Assembly (NCBI GenBank): GCA_013397695.1
Contig: VYZI01000040.1
Location: 867,663 to 931,662 of the forward strand
DNA length: 64,000 nucleotides
Direction of reading: 5' to 3'
DNA from: Centropus unirufus
Taxonomy: Eukaryota; Chordata; Aves; Cuculiformes; Centropidae
Part shown: one piece after another, positions 34,301 to 48,644 of the stretch
Position numbering within the stretch: the first letter of the stretch is position 1
How the letters are laid out: every line of letters begins with the position of its first letter
Translations under genes and position numbers: made by a program
The notes under the pieces: generated by a model
Databases searched by the model: none
What the model was told of the DNA's origin: nothing
What the model saw: the letters and a program-made list of their open reading frames with translations, nothing else

Positions 34301-37300
34301 GGCTGTCTGAGCTTTTGATGAGATGCTTAACACTACTGTGATTTAATTGTATTTCTAATAGTGCATAAACATGTTTAAGCATTTTGGTATGAGTCTCTTG
34401 GTTATTACTTAAATTGGAGTGCATGAAACACAATGGCTGTCATCAAAAATCTCTGTCCTTATGAATCTAATAAGAGACATTGCTCCCAATTTTTATTGTC
34501 ACAAATGCTTTTTTTACACGCTTTGGTCGCATAAAAGACTTCTGACAAATTATTTACGTTCTTCCTTTCTGCTCTTCACAGGGCTTCATTTGGGCACAGT
34601 GCCATACCATACCGCTTTTGAGCACACCACAGTTGTAATTCTACTTCTGGGACTACCTTGGGGAATATGAGTTTGTATACCTTGGCCCACAGAATAAGTG
34701 AAACCAGATCTATCATCTCTACCATGTGAATATTTAAGTCTATACCTCAGACTATTCTGTCTTTGTTAGAGATACCCCTATGCTTTAAAATTTAGCCATT
34801 ATTAATTAATGAAGGGCCAAGTAGCAGAAATGGCTCTTAGAAAGGGGAAGCAGATAGTGAGCATACTATTTGCTAAGAATGTGCCACTGTGCTGCACAGG
34901 AATGTACAGCAATGCAGTCAGTGAGTGATGTGCTTAATCCTTTAATTCCTGTAACAGAAAACAATCTCCTAGAATTTCCTTCTTTGGATTACCTGCTGTA
35001 ATTTCTATGAATCTGTGTAAGAATAGATTCTCATATAAAAAGTCAAACCTTTACATCATGTTAAAGACTTACGGAAAATAAATTTCTTTGCATGAATGTT
35101 GAGTTTTATTGTGGTTTTACACTATGTTTTCAGTAATTGCATTTCTTCTGGTTTTTTTGCATTTCACCTTCGTGTCTCTGTAACATCTTTTTGTGTTCCT
35201 GAGACATCTCTCAGCAGTTACATCACTACAAGTGTTTCAAAGGAGATATTAGTAGTGCCTAAAAGACATCATTGTACTAATCTCTTAAGCCACACACTTT
35301 TTTCCCTTCCAAGGAGGAACATTTCTAGATGACCATTTGTTCCCTGTTTATTTGGGGTGCACATGACCCATACCTCTGTTATCACTTAACTGTTAAATTT
35401 GAAGGTACAAAATTATGGTTTCCTCCCTACAGAACTAGACAACCTTATTATATGGTTTTTTGCAGTACTACACAGGCGTATTGTATTCATTGCTGAAATA
35501 ATGCTGTGTGAGTTTGAGATCAACAGACAAAAATAAATTCAATTGTGATTTTTTTCAGCTAGGGTAATTGAGTGCTTGTTTAGTTGCACAAATAAACAAA
35601 CAATGCTGCAACTTCCTTGAACTTCAAGATTGTCAGGAATAAGTAACTTTGGAATATTGCTAGACTACTGCAGTGATCACTGTCTCAGGACTACTATAAA
35701 TGAAAACATATTACTCCTGTATATTACTTAACTATTTTCACTGTAGTGAGATGACCACAGTTATTAGTAGTCTTTTGGAGCATGATAATGGACTCTTCCA
35801 AGAAGAGATATCAAGTAAAATGTTTATTCATGTTTCCATTTAATCCGAGGAGGGAAATAATTTCTATTTTCTTAAAATGTACTTTAAAACTAAGGATAGT
35901 CTCTATATGCTTTTCTTCATTTAGCACTGTGCCTGATTTCAGACCTTTTTCCTTTTAGGATCCAAAGCAGACTGCTAACCTGAGGAATCTTAAGGGCTTT
36001 CAGCCACAAAAAATCACTGTATATTTATCAAAACCAGCAATTTTTCATGCAAGATTCCTGAAAGGCAATGGAATCATCGGAATACTGTTCATATTTTGTT
36101 GCCTCAAGGGAGACCAGACATAAAAAATACTCTTCGTATCTGATAATCAAAGGTAATTATTACCAATTAAATAAAAGCTTCCATCTGAAATAAACAGGAA
36201 AAAAAATAGAGCCAGTCTTCAGTATCTAGTTTCAGTTTCTATTATTTTGTTTCCCTATTTCACTGCAGTTGCTAGGTCAGCATAACAGTCATGGTGAAAG
36301 GAGGATATGGAATAGTAACTTGGAACATACTTATTTATAGATTTGTGGGTTTGGACTAGTTTGGTCATTTTTTTGTTTAGGCAGGAGCAAGAAACTCTTT
36401 CATGGGAAGCATTGGCACTTGTAAATATTTTTAAACACAGGAACATATTTTATGTATCTTTTCCCTGGTTAGCCTGTGATGTTAAAAATAGTTTTCCACC
36501 ACTTTCCCAAGAAGATTTTTTTCACAGCCTAAAACTTTGATTAGACAGTTTCATAATTTATTATTTCCCTTGTCATCTTTAACTCTTTCCACTGCTGACT
36601 TCTGATGAAAAAAAAAAAAAGAATGTGGTCATTAAGGGGCAATACACATCACACAGAGTAGAAATCTGCCGCATAATAGTTTGCAGCTGGGTGAGTGAGT
36701 TCCCTTTAAAGTTAAAGGAGAGGCAGGGGCGTTTTTATAGCATACAGCTCCCAACATATTTTAGATGCCTCCTTCAGGAAAAGAGGCGTGGCATCCTATG
36801 TTCCACTGACCATGTTTCCTAGACATTCATTGATTTCATTAAGCCTAGGAAGGTGGAAGGTACAGCCTGAATTGTAGAAGTCTAATGAGTCTTATCCAGA
36901 AAAGTACATGCAAATCACAGAGATGATGGGAACAACCTGGAAGGATATTATGCGATACTAATTTGCAAATTATATAGTCCCATGGTTAGGTCATTTGGCT
37001 GTTCCAGACTGCTGCCCAGTGATAAAGAAAGGACAATATATACTTTGCACAGCTGGAACAAAATGCTCATGTAGATGCTGAGGTGGTGAAGAGGCAGGAT
37101 CAGATGATAATTATGTAAGTCACAATGCATGATAATTCTCCAACGGCAGAAAACTTTTTTTAAACCTCTGTGTTATGTGATGATAAGCAGGTGTCTGCTG
37201 GTAGGAGAGTACTAAATCAGGGCTCATAAGAAAAAACATCTGGAAAACACAAAAGATGAGTTGGAATAATTAAAAAAATCTTAATTTGACATGCAGAGAA

Positions 37301-37554
37301 AAATACACTGAAACTAAGACAGAATGAGCTAACTTGTTGTTACTACCCTTGGAAAATCCAGATGAATTCAGGTGCTCATGGAACCAGACCCTGAATGAGC
37401 CTAACATGAGAGATATCTCAAAAATATTGAGAATGAGATATTTTGCTCAGTTTTCAAGAGTATTTTACTACATCAAAATATACATGTATATACTGGATTC
37501 AAGACCAAGATAATGTTCTCTGAGGTTTAGTCCATTGATAATCTTCGTAGTATG

Positions 37555-37703
37555 TGGTTATTCCCCCTCTTCCCCCTCCCCCCCTTCCCTTCCTGTTCCA
37601 TGTCCCCCTCCCCTTTCCTCTTCCCTTCTCCCTCCCCTTCCCCATCCCCTGTGCCTTTCCCCTTTCCCTTCTTTTTCCCTTCCCTTCTTTTTCCCCTCCT
37701 TGT
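37555..37703 (+). repeat. polypyrimidine (C/T) low-complexity tract
   Basis: About 150 bases are almost entirely C and T, with CCCCCTCCC runs at the start and repeated CCCTTCTTTTT units near 37666-37694. The minus strand is G-rich with several G-runs at 37562-37590 and could form a G-quadruplex; the duplex could form triplex (H-) DNA. It is open in one plus frame (37552-37749) only because C/T codons lack stops, so it is not a gene. Confidence 0.95.
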
Positions 37704-38880
37704 GATTATTTCATTTAGTTCTTGCCTTCAGCTACTTGTCTATAATTAGAGCAAAGATTATTCAGGAATGTGTTTGTTGGAAGTTAGCATAGGAGGGTCA
37801 CCATAATTTAACAATAGCAACTGGATGCATAAATCAGAGACTACCAAAAAAAGGACATCTCGGGTGGTCATTCATGAGTGCCACAGAGTTGCTTTCTGGT
37901 ACAGCAATGCTATCAAAAAGCTAGTTTGAAAAACACTAGTATCTATTACAGTGCATTATATCAAGAGAATTAAAGAACTGCAAGAGGTCTGAAGCACCCA
38001 TTTTCAAGATTGTTTTGGATAAGTCATCCTGTGTGTCTCAGGCCTCTTTCTTCAGTATGAAGAGGCTGACACAATTACAGCTAATCCCTGGTAATAATAA
38101 GAAAAGTAAAGAAATAAGGACACATTCTTTTCAGAGTGGTGAATTAAAGTTCTCTCAGAATTCCCTAGGAATCAATAAAGTGCATAGTTGGAAGGCAGGT
38201 TTTGTCTCTGAAAAATGATTCACTAGACAAAAGAACTAAACCTGGGCACCATTAGCAGTCTTTAAACATACAGACACAAAATTCCAATGCAAAGAAGTTT
38301 TGATGATGCAAAATCTACTAATGTATGTGTTGATATAGAAATGTTTTCAAAATCATGTGGAAAAATTTTGTTTAAAGAAATTAAAATTCAATCAAATTCA
38401 AATTTCACTGACTCAGGTGTCTAATTTTTTTTGCACCTTTCTAATGGTTTGATAAACACACATTAAAAAAAAAGTTAATTGTAATCTCCGGTTGAGACCA
38501 ATGGGAAAGTATATGCAGCAACTGAATAATTCTGTTTTCTATAGTCAAATTTGTATCTATAAAATTAAGGTTTACCTTCCTCTAGATAAAATACAGAAGC
38601 ACATGTAAATATTTACTTAAAGGATTTAAGATTCAGTTTAATATTAAATCCACGCACATTTTATAACAGAAGAATGAACCTCAGTATATAATTACACAAC
38701 ATGATGGGTTAATTCTTTACAGACTGGCAATACATGAGGAAGCCAACCTTGGCATGTAAAAGGAAAGGAAAAGGTATATGCTATATTTAGGTTATAAGAA
38801 ACGCTTTTTAGCACTGTTTATAGATCAAAGTTTAACTGTGAAAATGATCTAAATTAGTTGGTATGGCAAACGGCATTCTT

Positions 38881-38902
38881 TAACACAAGATCTAACACAA
38901 GA
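38881..38902 (+). repeat. 12-bp tandem duplication
   Basis: TAACACAAGA at 38881-38890 recurs at 38893-38902 (period 12, spacer TC). It is a local duplication. Confidence 0.85.
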
Positions 38903-41900
38903 TTCTTGTAATCTGGACTGCTTTAGATGATACTGGTGAGATGTGCATTTGTTTATCTTTTTAATAAATCTTTCCTTTTGATCTCCAGCCTGACAGTATC
39001 AATCTTGCCTGGTCCAATGAAGCCTCATGAGTTTTAGAGCTTACAATAATAAAGTTGGAACCAAATAGCTATAACGATACTGGGAGTCACTTAGAGTCTG
39101 GAAAAAAAAACTGCACTTGCTGTTGGTCAGATATGTGTACGTTAAAAATTTTCACATAGAGATACTGTTAATAACACTAATTTAATCAATGGATTTGCGA
39201 ATTACAATGATTCTGGCATGGTCTTTACATTGGAATAGATTTATGAAGGTTCTTTAGTTACTGGATAAATGAAATGGTCATTATAGGGTGCCAGCAGTAA
39301 AACTCAAAGTCAGGCACAACATTTCCACTTACTCCCTTCCTTGAACAGCAAATCTAAGCCTTCTCAAAATCTTTACCAATGGCTTTAAGCTGCAGCTGAT
39401 ATGAATTTCCTGCTGCTGTTTTTTCTTTTCTCTTTTATTTCTTGGCTGCTCACTTTCTAAGATTGAACTTTGTCTGCTGCAACAGAGTTTTCAACTTCAG
39501 TATGAAACATATTAGAGGGATAAACCATAAATGACTGAAGTTTACAACAGGGTGCCCATAAGGTGCCCTCACATAAAAGCACAGAACAAGAAAATAAGTG
39601 CAGTAAAATAATGAAAGGTCTATTTCGCTGCTCACTCACTCATACCATAAAACCAAAACTAATATCCGGCTCTAGCAGACATGCCATATTCTTTTAAATG
39701 GCTGAAAGACAAGAGTTGGTAGTAGTGATTAGTTTCTGTAGTGGACTGAAGGAAGATCTCAAGAGAAGCTCTGCACTTGGCCTATTAGTCCTTTTTGCAT
39801 CCCTTGATCTGTTTCCCGTGAGGCATGCAGGTGACTTTTTTGTTTCCTCTTGAAGCTGGTAATGCCAGGAGTTTTGTCTTCATCTGTTTCTTTCCTCTCC
39901 CTCAAATATTTAGTTCATACGTGAAGGAATTTTTATGCTGGGCTCCTACCCAATAAATCTCCCCAGTCCTGATGCTTGAACTAGAGATGTACCAAGAATG
40001 CACAGGACAAGATCCCGAACAGGCATAGCTGTTGTTTATGGCTGTAAATTGAGTTATTTTGATTTATGTCTGCTAAAGAAAGCCAAATATGTCTTTACTG
40101 AGGTACTAACACCACTGATACACCAGCCCCTTATGCTGTATAGTTAACTGTGACATAATTTGCTGTTCTTTCTTCCTAGCTTTTCTTGTAATCAAGTGGT
40201 AGAATGAAGAGCTCTTTTTCATCTACTTTTTAAGCCCTTTCTTTGAATTTGAAGAGTCTTTTGAATAGCCTCTACAAGCTAGGACATGGAATGGGCTTGG
40301 TGTTTGGATTACTGGGAAGGTCAACAACAGCACTATTTGTATCCATTACTAGTGGCATGTGCAAACTCATGACTGATTAAACTCACAACAGCTTAAGTAT
40401 GCTCCATAAGTTCCTCTCAGGCCTGTCTTCCACGTCCACGATGACCTGCAGTTTTAACCTCCATATCATCAATTCCTTGCTATTTCTCTGTCCGAAATGT
40501 CTTTCCTTTAGAACTGCTACAGTCTTGAATTAGACCATTATTTCATTCTTGAAAATCAGTTTCCATTTACTCAGTTCACCAGTTGCTGAAACCACGGTAA
40601 CTTATGATTGCTGGGGCCAGAGGGGAATTGCCTGTGAGATGTGTAATGCACTGAGCTAGCATTTAAGGATAAAATATGAAATTTAATTTATAAATGAAAG
40701 TGACAAGCAAAATTTTTCTCCACTTAGCTTTATTAATGATGTAATATTTTATTGCCTATGGCTAAAAGTATTTATTTTCATTTTATTTAGGTGTAATTTG
40801 GTTTCATAATTCAGTTTGCTTTTTCCTTTTTTTTTCATTTTCTTTTCCTTAATATCATTCTGTCTCCATGCAGACTTTTGTCATAGCGTGTTCACCTAGT
40901 AAGTGGGTAGTCCTCTGGGATAAAAAGTATGCAGACTGTTATTAATCTGAAGAAGAAAAGGTTTAACTTTAGGCTTATTTTTAAGCACATGTGTACGTAG
41001 CTGAAATCTATAGCAACACAGATTGTCTTTCTAGGGTGACTAATAAAATTGTATGGGATTTTTTGTTGTAGGCACAAACATGTATCTATCTGGCAACATC
41101 AACCAGCAATATCTTGAACATTTACTCAACTACACAAAAAGCACCATCGAGAGCAAAGGGAATCTTTGTATATGGTGGGTCACAAGCAATTAAGGATCTT
41201 GCAGGATCAAGACTTGAATTTGTATATAGAGTGTTCAGGGTGTTCAGGAGAAGACAATGAGAGTGATCAGAAACAAGAAAAAAACTTCCAAGAGGAAAGC
41301 TTGAAAGACAAAATGGTTTGTTTTAAAAGGAGAAGAATAAGATAAGACATATAAAACATGTGAAAGTGCAGCTGCTATTAAAATGCAAGAATGATAATGC
41401 CTCTTTTCTCTGATAAATTGTATAAAACCAAGGAAAATAAAAGGCAAAATGGGAATCATTATAAGGAAGTACTCTCTTTCTACAGCGTATAATTAGGCAA
41501 TAGTATTCATTCTTGGAGGAAAGGAGATAAGTGAAGAATTCTAGTGAGACTGGATTCTCCTATGGATAACAGTAGTACCTGGAGTTATTACACGTGGTAT
41601 ATGAGCGATGTAATAATGCTTTTTGAAATGGTCATTAAACCTTGTGCTCTAGGGCTCAACCTAACCTAGAAGAGAATAGAGCTTTTCTACAAAAGAAGAT
41701 GAAATCTGATAGAAAGGACAAATTATGTTGCACCTCTGATAGAAGGCTCTTCTGCCGTCTTCTCAGTTGTCTGGTGATAACCAGTCTCAAAGACAATATT
41801 TATGCTTTCTTCTCGACATCTAACCTCGTATGATAGTTTCAGTTCTTCTGTGTATCTATCTAATATCCTTCAAAAGGAATAGATTGGCCTTTCAATGTAT

Positions 41901-42204
41901 TGTTCCTTGGTAGCTTTGTGTAGTATACTACTAGTTCAATAAATGGTGCATTTGAGACATTTCTTCAATCTGTGACAAAAAAAGGAAGTGAAACAGGCAT
42001 CAGAGCTTTATTTGTTTATTTGAGGATTTATTGATTGGTTTTGGTTGTTTTTGTTTATTTGTTTGGCTTTTTAATTAATTGGAATAAACTGCCTTGATGA
42101 TTAGCTCTTTCAATTGCAGCATTTTTCAGCACTAGCATTTATGACCTTATTTTCTAATAGATTTCTATTCTTTCACCCCTTTTTATTGCTTTTAATATCA
42201 TTTT

Positions 42205-42310
42205 TTAAGATTAGAATTTTTATAGCACTTTCAAATCAAGGATCTTCATAGAGTATGTCCTGCACTTTTTAGATATCTTTCGTCTTTATTACCATCATTC
42301 TAAAGAGAAT
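42205..42310 (-). repeat. weak SINE-like remnant
   Basis: TTTATAGCACTTTCAAATCA, AGGATCTTCATAGAGTA and the downstream ATTACCATCATTCTAAAGAG follow the layout (tatagcacctttca...aaggatctcaaag..ctttac....attat.cccatttta.ag) of ancient sauropsid SINEs. It is highly diverged and could be chance. Confidence 0.25.
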
Positions 42311-44931
42311 ATAGAAGTATGATGGCCTGGATGAATCCATAGTGACAACAACAAGACAGAAGTAGCTTTATGAAACTCGTCTTGTGCTGTAAGTACAGGG
42401 ATAGCATAAATGACAGTGTGGTATGACAGTAGTGTTCTTTGCTGAAATTCTCATCCTCAAAATCATGAGGCTTTTTAAAGCTGATTCTAGGTGGGCAGCT
42501 AAAATTCCCAAACTGCCATCAATGCCAAATACATGCCTTTCTTTGCCTTGTTTTGCAGCTTCCAGTGTGGGCCACAGAAGTTAGCGTCTTGGTGGGCACT
42601 GCTCTGTTCACCATAAATTGGTTCTGTTTCAGTTCTCACTTCAGTTATATGTGCATCTTAATTGTTTAAAGCAATATTTCTGCTTAATTACAGGAAATGT
42701 CACAATATACAGATGCCAAAATGAACACAAGGAATGTAAATAACATTGTAGATTTCTACAATGAGAGAGAAAATTATTAATTATGAGACAGAATAAATTA
42801 AGTCACATATCACGGTTCTAAGAGGTATAAGAGGTGAAGGTAGGAGGTGCTTCCAGTTTAATCTCTGCTGTAGAGGAAATTAGAGTCAAATTATATTAGA
42901 CACCGAAGAGCAGAAATGGCCTTCATGGCCTGGAAGAGCATATAATTGTACCTAACATTTTCAGACACATAACGTATCATTTGGAAGTTTATATGCTGTA
43001 AGAATCACTTCATTTATCATTTCAAGTGCATTGTAGTGTCATTGCATACTTCTTCATAAATTTTATTAGAAAGCATGAATTCTGTCATGGTTCGTATAAA
43101 CCAGGTGGAACACACTTACAGGAGAGGGCACAAGCATAAAAGGAATCACAATGATTTTCATAAAGCAGAAGCTGCAAATAGATGACTTTAGGTCAGACAT
43201 TAAAATTTTCTGGAAACTTGATCTTAACTGGTAAAGAGGCTATGAGTCTGTAAATCATTCCTTTTCATTGTTCAGAGATTTAAGCATTGGCAATCTCTGG
43301 GGATGAACACTATTCATCTATTAATAAGATCAGGTTTCTAAAGGAACGTGTATACTGCAGCCATACACTACCTAAACTAGGTTTATTCTTCCTTTCTTTG
43401 CTTTCACATATGATTTTTAATGCTGCCTGTAATATTGCATTGGAGTCTATTCTAAGTGTTTTACTTGTGGAGAAGGAAGGACCCTTTTGCTCATGACCCC
43501 TTGATGCAGTGTGCAGCATAAAGCTAACACCAGCCATCACCAAGTGTTCACAACAAACAGTTAAACAAACGCTTTCAGCATTTCCCTTTCAGATTAAATG
43601 CTGCTCTTTCTCAGTCTGAGGCCAAAAAAATTAAGGCATAAATTGCTCTGGAGAGTAGGAAAAAAGGACAGGGAAAGGGTCTTGGATCAGCAGAAGGTCA
43701 AAGTTTTGAGCCTGAGAGAAAAGGAATGGCCAAGTGGTAAAATGAGACAGAGGGAAGAATGAAATACATTGAGGCTGATTATTAGAGAGTCAGAGTGCAG
43801 ATAGTCTTTGTTTCTATTTATTTTTTGTAAACTTTTTAAATAAAAATCCTTTTCATTCTCATGCAGAGTGTAAAGAGATTTTTAAAATCTCTGTATTTGC
43901 CACAAAACAGAAAGCTTTTTTCCCAGACAGCCGTACTGCTAACCAACACTGTAGAGGCATCTCTTTGCATTCCTTCCTCTGCTCCATCCCTCGTGGTAGT
44001 TTTTTCCCTTCTCCATTCCTCCTGTGTATGTATACACACACAGACATCCTTAGAGGGTTCAAAATGCTGCTAACTCTCCTGGCATCACAAAGTCAGTAGA
44101 AATAAGCATAAGTCACTAATAAATGTTACATCCCAAAGCTACAGCATAAAGAAAGATGGCCTCTTTCCCAGAAACTGTGCACTGAATATTTAAATGTTTG
44201 CAAACCAGCCCTGAATGTGATGTTGTCAGCCAGTGCACGTAGCTAAAAGCAAGTGGTGCAGACTGCAATGAATTAGTAAGTTTGCTGGGCTGGGCTGTGA
44301 ATACAACAACTTTCTTCTCATAAACTGCATTTCATGTACATAGCTGGAAACAAAATTTTCCTCAAAGAAGTTCTGTCCACATGTTTAACTCCTTTCTAGA
44401 GTGTCAACAATTCATAATCTCCTGAATAAAACCAAATCAACGTTAGTTGGATATTCAAGGAATTTTTAATGACCTGAGCACATTTCACTCTTATCTCCTC
44501 CTGACTATGCATTTTTGCTGGCATGTTTAGTCCATTCTTCTTGTATAAAGTCTCTTTCACATGTACTTATGCATAAACTAAAAGTTTCAAGTAGTTGGTG
44601 TAATATGTAAATTATTTATTGATTGTCCATTGTGTAGACAATTTGAGAATTTAAAAAAATAATGTCACAGAGTTAAAACATTAGGAAAATACTAATTAAT
44701 CTTAGGTACAATTTGGCATCCAACGTCTAGTCCTTGAATATAAGTGGCTAAATATATATTTTATTTTATTTTTTAATGTGAAGCAATGGGACAAGGATGG
44801 AAGTACAGAAAACAGGAATAATGTTTTATTTATAAATATATTATCTTATTTCTCTTAAGTCATGAGGATTTATTTTGAACCCCAACCTAGTCAGGATTTT
44901 GAAAGGGTCTTTTTGTCCATAGTTTAAATTC

Positions 44932-45015
44932 TTGGTCCTAATTGTGTTTTCTCACATATACCAGGATAAAGGGCATTCATCTTCACTGGAGTCAGTGGAA
45001 CTACACAAAGGTAAA
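44932..45015 (+). repeat. fragment of an unnamed ancient repeat
   Basis: TTGGTCCTAATTGTGTTTTC, CACATATACCAGGATAAAGG and CACTGGAGTCAGTGGAACTA match the order of a widespread sauropsid sequence of the form ggtcctgat..tgc..tcac..ta.accagga.taa....cactga.gtcagtggaactac. It is related to the fragment at 10605. Confidence 0.4.
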
Positions 45016-46833
45016 GGCAATAGAAGAAAATTAAACATTTTAAAGCAAACTTGTTGCAGCATCATGGTAAAGGTGAAATTAGCCTGTTAATCACTTGACA
45101 TTACATAAAATATTAACAGCTGCAGTCTATTGTCCAGACAAGGATAATCAACAAATCCAAGTTTATAAATTGTCAACTACAAAAAATGGTGTAGAGATAA
45201 CCCTGGAGAGGTTGTGAAAGATTTTACTGGAGTTTATTTTCATTGCAGTTTTGCTGGAAGTCACGGAGGCTTGGCTTCCTACCTATTTACTGCCATTTAT
45301 TTTTGATATGCCCCAAAGCATCCATGACACTTATTAAAATAGAACAGTGTCTAGGCAGCCAGCAACGCCACTGTATCTTGTTTCAGCAGTTGCACTATTT
45401 TAAGAAGTTCCAAAAAGCTTCAGCATACATTGCCAAACCCACTAAATCTGTTGATTCATACAGCTTTTAAAAACTTTGACCTAGATCAAAAATTCCAATA
45501 TTTAAGATGGGAATCTGCACAGCTTCCAGTGTCCACTTAGTGTTGAGTGTTAGAAAGATGTTCTCTTTTACTTATTTTCTTTTTGTTTTTTTGTACAATT
45601 TACAGGTTGTATTTGCTTATAATCTAAAAAATTCCACCTTGCTAATCCATATTATTCACTCTTATTTACCCATGTGGTGTCTTGATATACCTTTGCTTAA
45701 AATGTACCTTTGTCAGTATAGTGCCATCAACATTGTCTATGTAAGAATTTCCCTTTCATCTAATTTTTATGGTAAGCTCTTTCTGCAATGTCTGGATGTG
45801 AGCCAGTCATGTTAGAGTGAAAATTGGAGCTACTCTCCCCTCAAGCCTGCCAATGTTCTCACAACAGGAAATATTATTTTATAAATTACCCCAGGAAAAA
45901 ATGCCAATCACAGAAAGCTCAGGAGATCCACAGGAGCCAAATCACACCTTTCTGATATTTCACTTCTGTGAGAATTCACATTCAAATGTAAACAATGTTT
46001 ACATATAGAGCTACGTTAGCCTTTATAAAAGACCTCTCTGCCTCATGCATTTTGGTGAAATAGTTTACTCTGAAATGTCAGTTCCTTGTAGAATCATTTT
46101 ATTAGGAAAAAGTCTTTGCTGAGAAATAAACTAAAGTGTCTAATTGTTCCTGATATATTATCTATCAGAATATATCCATCAGCAGAGGATCAAAAGGCCA
46201 GCTTCTCTTATGAAGTTTGTTCTCACTGCTGGTAATTTAGTTTGCTTCTCCCAAAGAAGCAGAGTTTTTAAATGATGAGTATTTTGAGATGGTGACAGTT
46301 CCTCTGTCTCAGGAATTGACAGTACGATAATGCCCTAACATAAAGGATACAAGTCAGATAGCATAGACTGTAATAAGGTTAGTAAAGGATAGGTAGAAAG
46401 GATAGCGAAATATCCCCTCAAAAGTAAAGGCTGTCAGACTGGAAGGATATATTTCCAGATCATTTCAGTCAGCCTATCACTGCATGAATCATTGCAGTTC
46501 CACCAGCTGTGAATCTTCCCTGCAAGTACTAACTGTTTGATAACAATTGTGTTGCCAGTTTCTGAGTCTTAATGCTTCATATTTCCAACCTGCAGTGCTG
46601 TTACTGAATGTTTCATGATTATGTTGTTTATGGTCCTGTCTTGTTCTCAGTGAATGTGCTGGAAAAACAGATTCTGACTGAAAAGGTTCAGGTTCACTAT
46701 CTATTTCAAGTGTCCTGGGCACTTCACAAAGAAAAGAAATGGCATAAATTGTGACCCAGAGGTTTAGAAATGTAATTGGATATCTAAACAGAGGAGAAGA
46801 TATAAACTCATACATTTGCATTAAATTTGTTTC

Positions 46834-46879
46834 TCAGAGGTTTCCTAATTATTAAATTCTTTTGTCAGAGGTTTCCTAA
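46834..46879 (+). repeat. 31-bp tandem duplication
   Basis: TCAGAGGTTTCCTAA occurs at 46834-46848 and again at 46865-46879. The preceding ATTAAATT..TTT is also shared, giving a period of 31 bases with slight divergence. Confidence 0.85.
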
Positions 46880-48644
46880 GTACTTTCTGGCCTAGGCTAC
46901 CTCAAAGTGAATATAAAATTTAATTCAACCAAACATTGCTTATTTATGCCTATGTAGTATTTTGTTCTGCATCTATGCGCAGAATGCATGTGAAATGTAA
47001 TTACCACTGGAGAGGAATCACACCAACAAAACAGCATAAACCTCTTCTTGTGCCTCATGGTCCACCCAACCCAGAGTAGTATCATGTGAGCCTCAGTGGG
47101 GAAAAGACATAGAAAAAAATTGTCCTGTGAGGAGCAAGAACTTGGACTCAATGATATCAGTCGTTTCCAACTTGAGATATACTATGAATTCTGGGAACAG
47201 TAAACCAAGGCAGGTTTGCGGTTCTCTTAGCGGAACAAAAATCACTGATAGGAGGGAAAAGATGGCACAAGAAATTAGATCAGAAAGGCAAAGAATTAGG
47301 TTGTGAGTTAATGATAATGACAGGAAGAGTTAAAGTTGACTCGAGGAAAGGTTTAAGTGTGGGAGGGGGCATAATCAGACATTTATCTAATGGTGATGTT
47401 ATTAGATCCGACTTCGGAAATACTTTGCCATTTACCTGTTTGAAGACGAACAGAAAACTGCCATTGATTTCCATACCTCTCCCTATGCTCACAGGTACTC
47501 TCTTCACCAGTTCCAAACCTGCATGTGTCTACCTTTCTAACCAGACTCTGTTCCCCTCCTCCTGCCCTGCTCCTTTGGGACAGTCTGAGGAGGTCAGGCA
47601 AAGCCTGGGCTTCCTAGTTGTCAAAGGATTAGCTTTTCTTCGCCTCTTCTTTCCTGGTCCAGCCCCAGATACCTTCTAGCAGGGGCAGAGAGAAGGCACC
47701 CCAGGAAGTGCATTATCCCTTGGTACCACACACTCCAACCCCAAGATAGTCTTTTCCACCATTTAAAATTGGCTCCAGGGTGAGCCACTGCAGAAGGCGC
47801 AGCAGGGCCTTAGGAACTTGGGAGCATGTGCGGGAACTGCTGCTCTAGAGAAAAATATTTTCCATGTTCCCAATGGACAGCACTTGTTTGTTTATTTTCA
47901 GATATAAACCTCTTCAATTGTTTCAGAATTATGGATTTCTCCCCTTGGAACTGAAAAGCACAACTTTGCGAGTCAGAGGTAGAGAAAAGTGGCTGGCATT
48001 CATAAGCTGCTGCTTGGCATGAACAAAGGATATTGAGATAAGACAGTGTAAAAGAAAGGTTTCTGTTCTCTCCACTGAGGGCCTGATTATGCACAGATGC
48101 AGCACAGGCATGAAGGAGGCTGGGGAGGGAGAAGGGGCTGTGAAATGGCAGGATCACATATACATCACACGCTGTGGGAAATTATCCGCCAGCCTTCTTA
48201 ACACCTCAGCAAACCAAGCTGGAGTAGTATTTCCTCTTTTAGTTTTTCTGGCTAAACGTGTGGTCAAAAGAATTTAATATTAAAGCAGGTCAAACAGAAA
48301 GAGAGAGAGGAACAGAAATGTATATAAATATTGGCTGTCATTTTCATGTCTTTTTCCACCTCTGCAGAATTCTGGAAAACAAGATTTTATTAAATCTTAA
48401 AGGTTCCAATTGTTTGAACAGCTCTCTTAGGCAAATTAGAAAATGAAAGCAAAGTCGTTTCTAGACTATAGTTTTCCTGCTTTTGTTTTTAATTTTTATC
48501 TTGGATGCATGTGTCATTTCAGTGAGATCAGGTCTGTTTATATGTCTTTCCAGATTGTAAAACTTAGAAAAAAAATCTTAAAATAGTTATTATGAGTAGA
48601 AACCTTGGCCAGGTCCCTGTACTGGGTTTATTTGTTACTTGATA

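Larger units (their letters stand above)
26002..37554. other. gene-free stretch
   Basis: AT-rich unique sequence. Frames reach 138 codons (33552-33968, minus) but lack domains. It includes the small repeat at 26340, an A/C-rich low-complexity patch at 29273-29333, perfect inverted repeats near 31275-31328, and motif-dense non-repetitive blocks (28380-28640, 29990-30330, 30690-30920) that could be regulatory. Nothing coding was identified. Confidence 0.6.
37704..44930. other. gene-free stretch
   Basis: AT-rich sequence without a frame longer than about 77 codons. It holds small tandem duplications (38881; GTGTTCAGG twice near 41230), T/G-rich low complexity at 42033-42075 and a weak SINE-like trace at 42205-42310. 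No genes were seen. Confidence 0.6.

Noticed and set aside
37552..37749. 65-codon proline/phenylalanine/serine-rich frame
   Set aside because: It is the translation of the C/T simple-sequence tract.
47311..47679. 122-codon plus-strand frame with a mirrored minus frame
   Set aside because: No domain and low-complexity composition. The open length is within chance expectation for about 59 kb.
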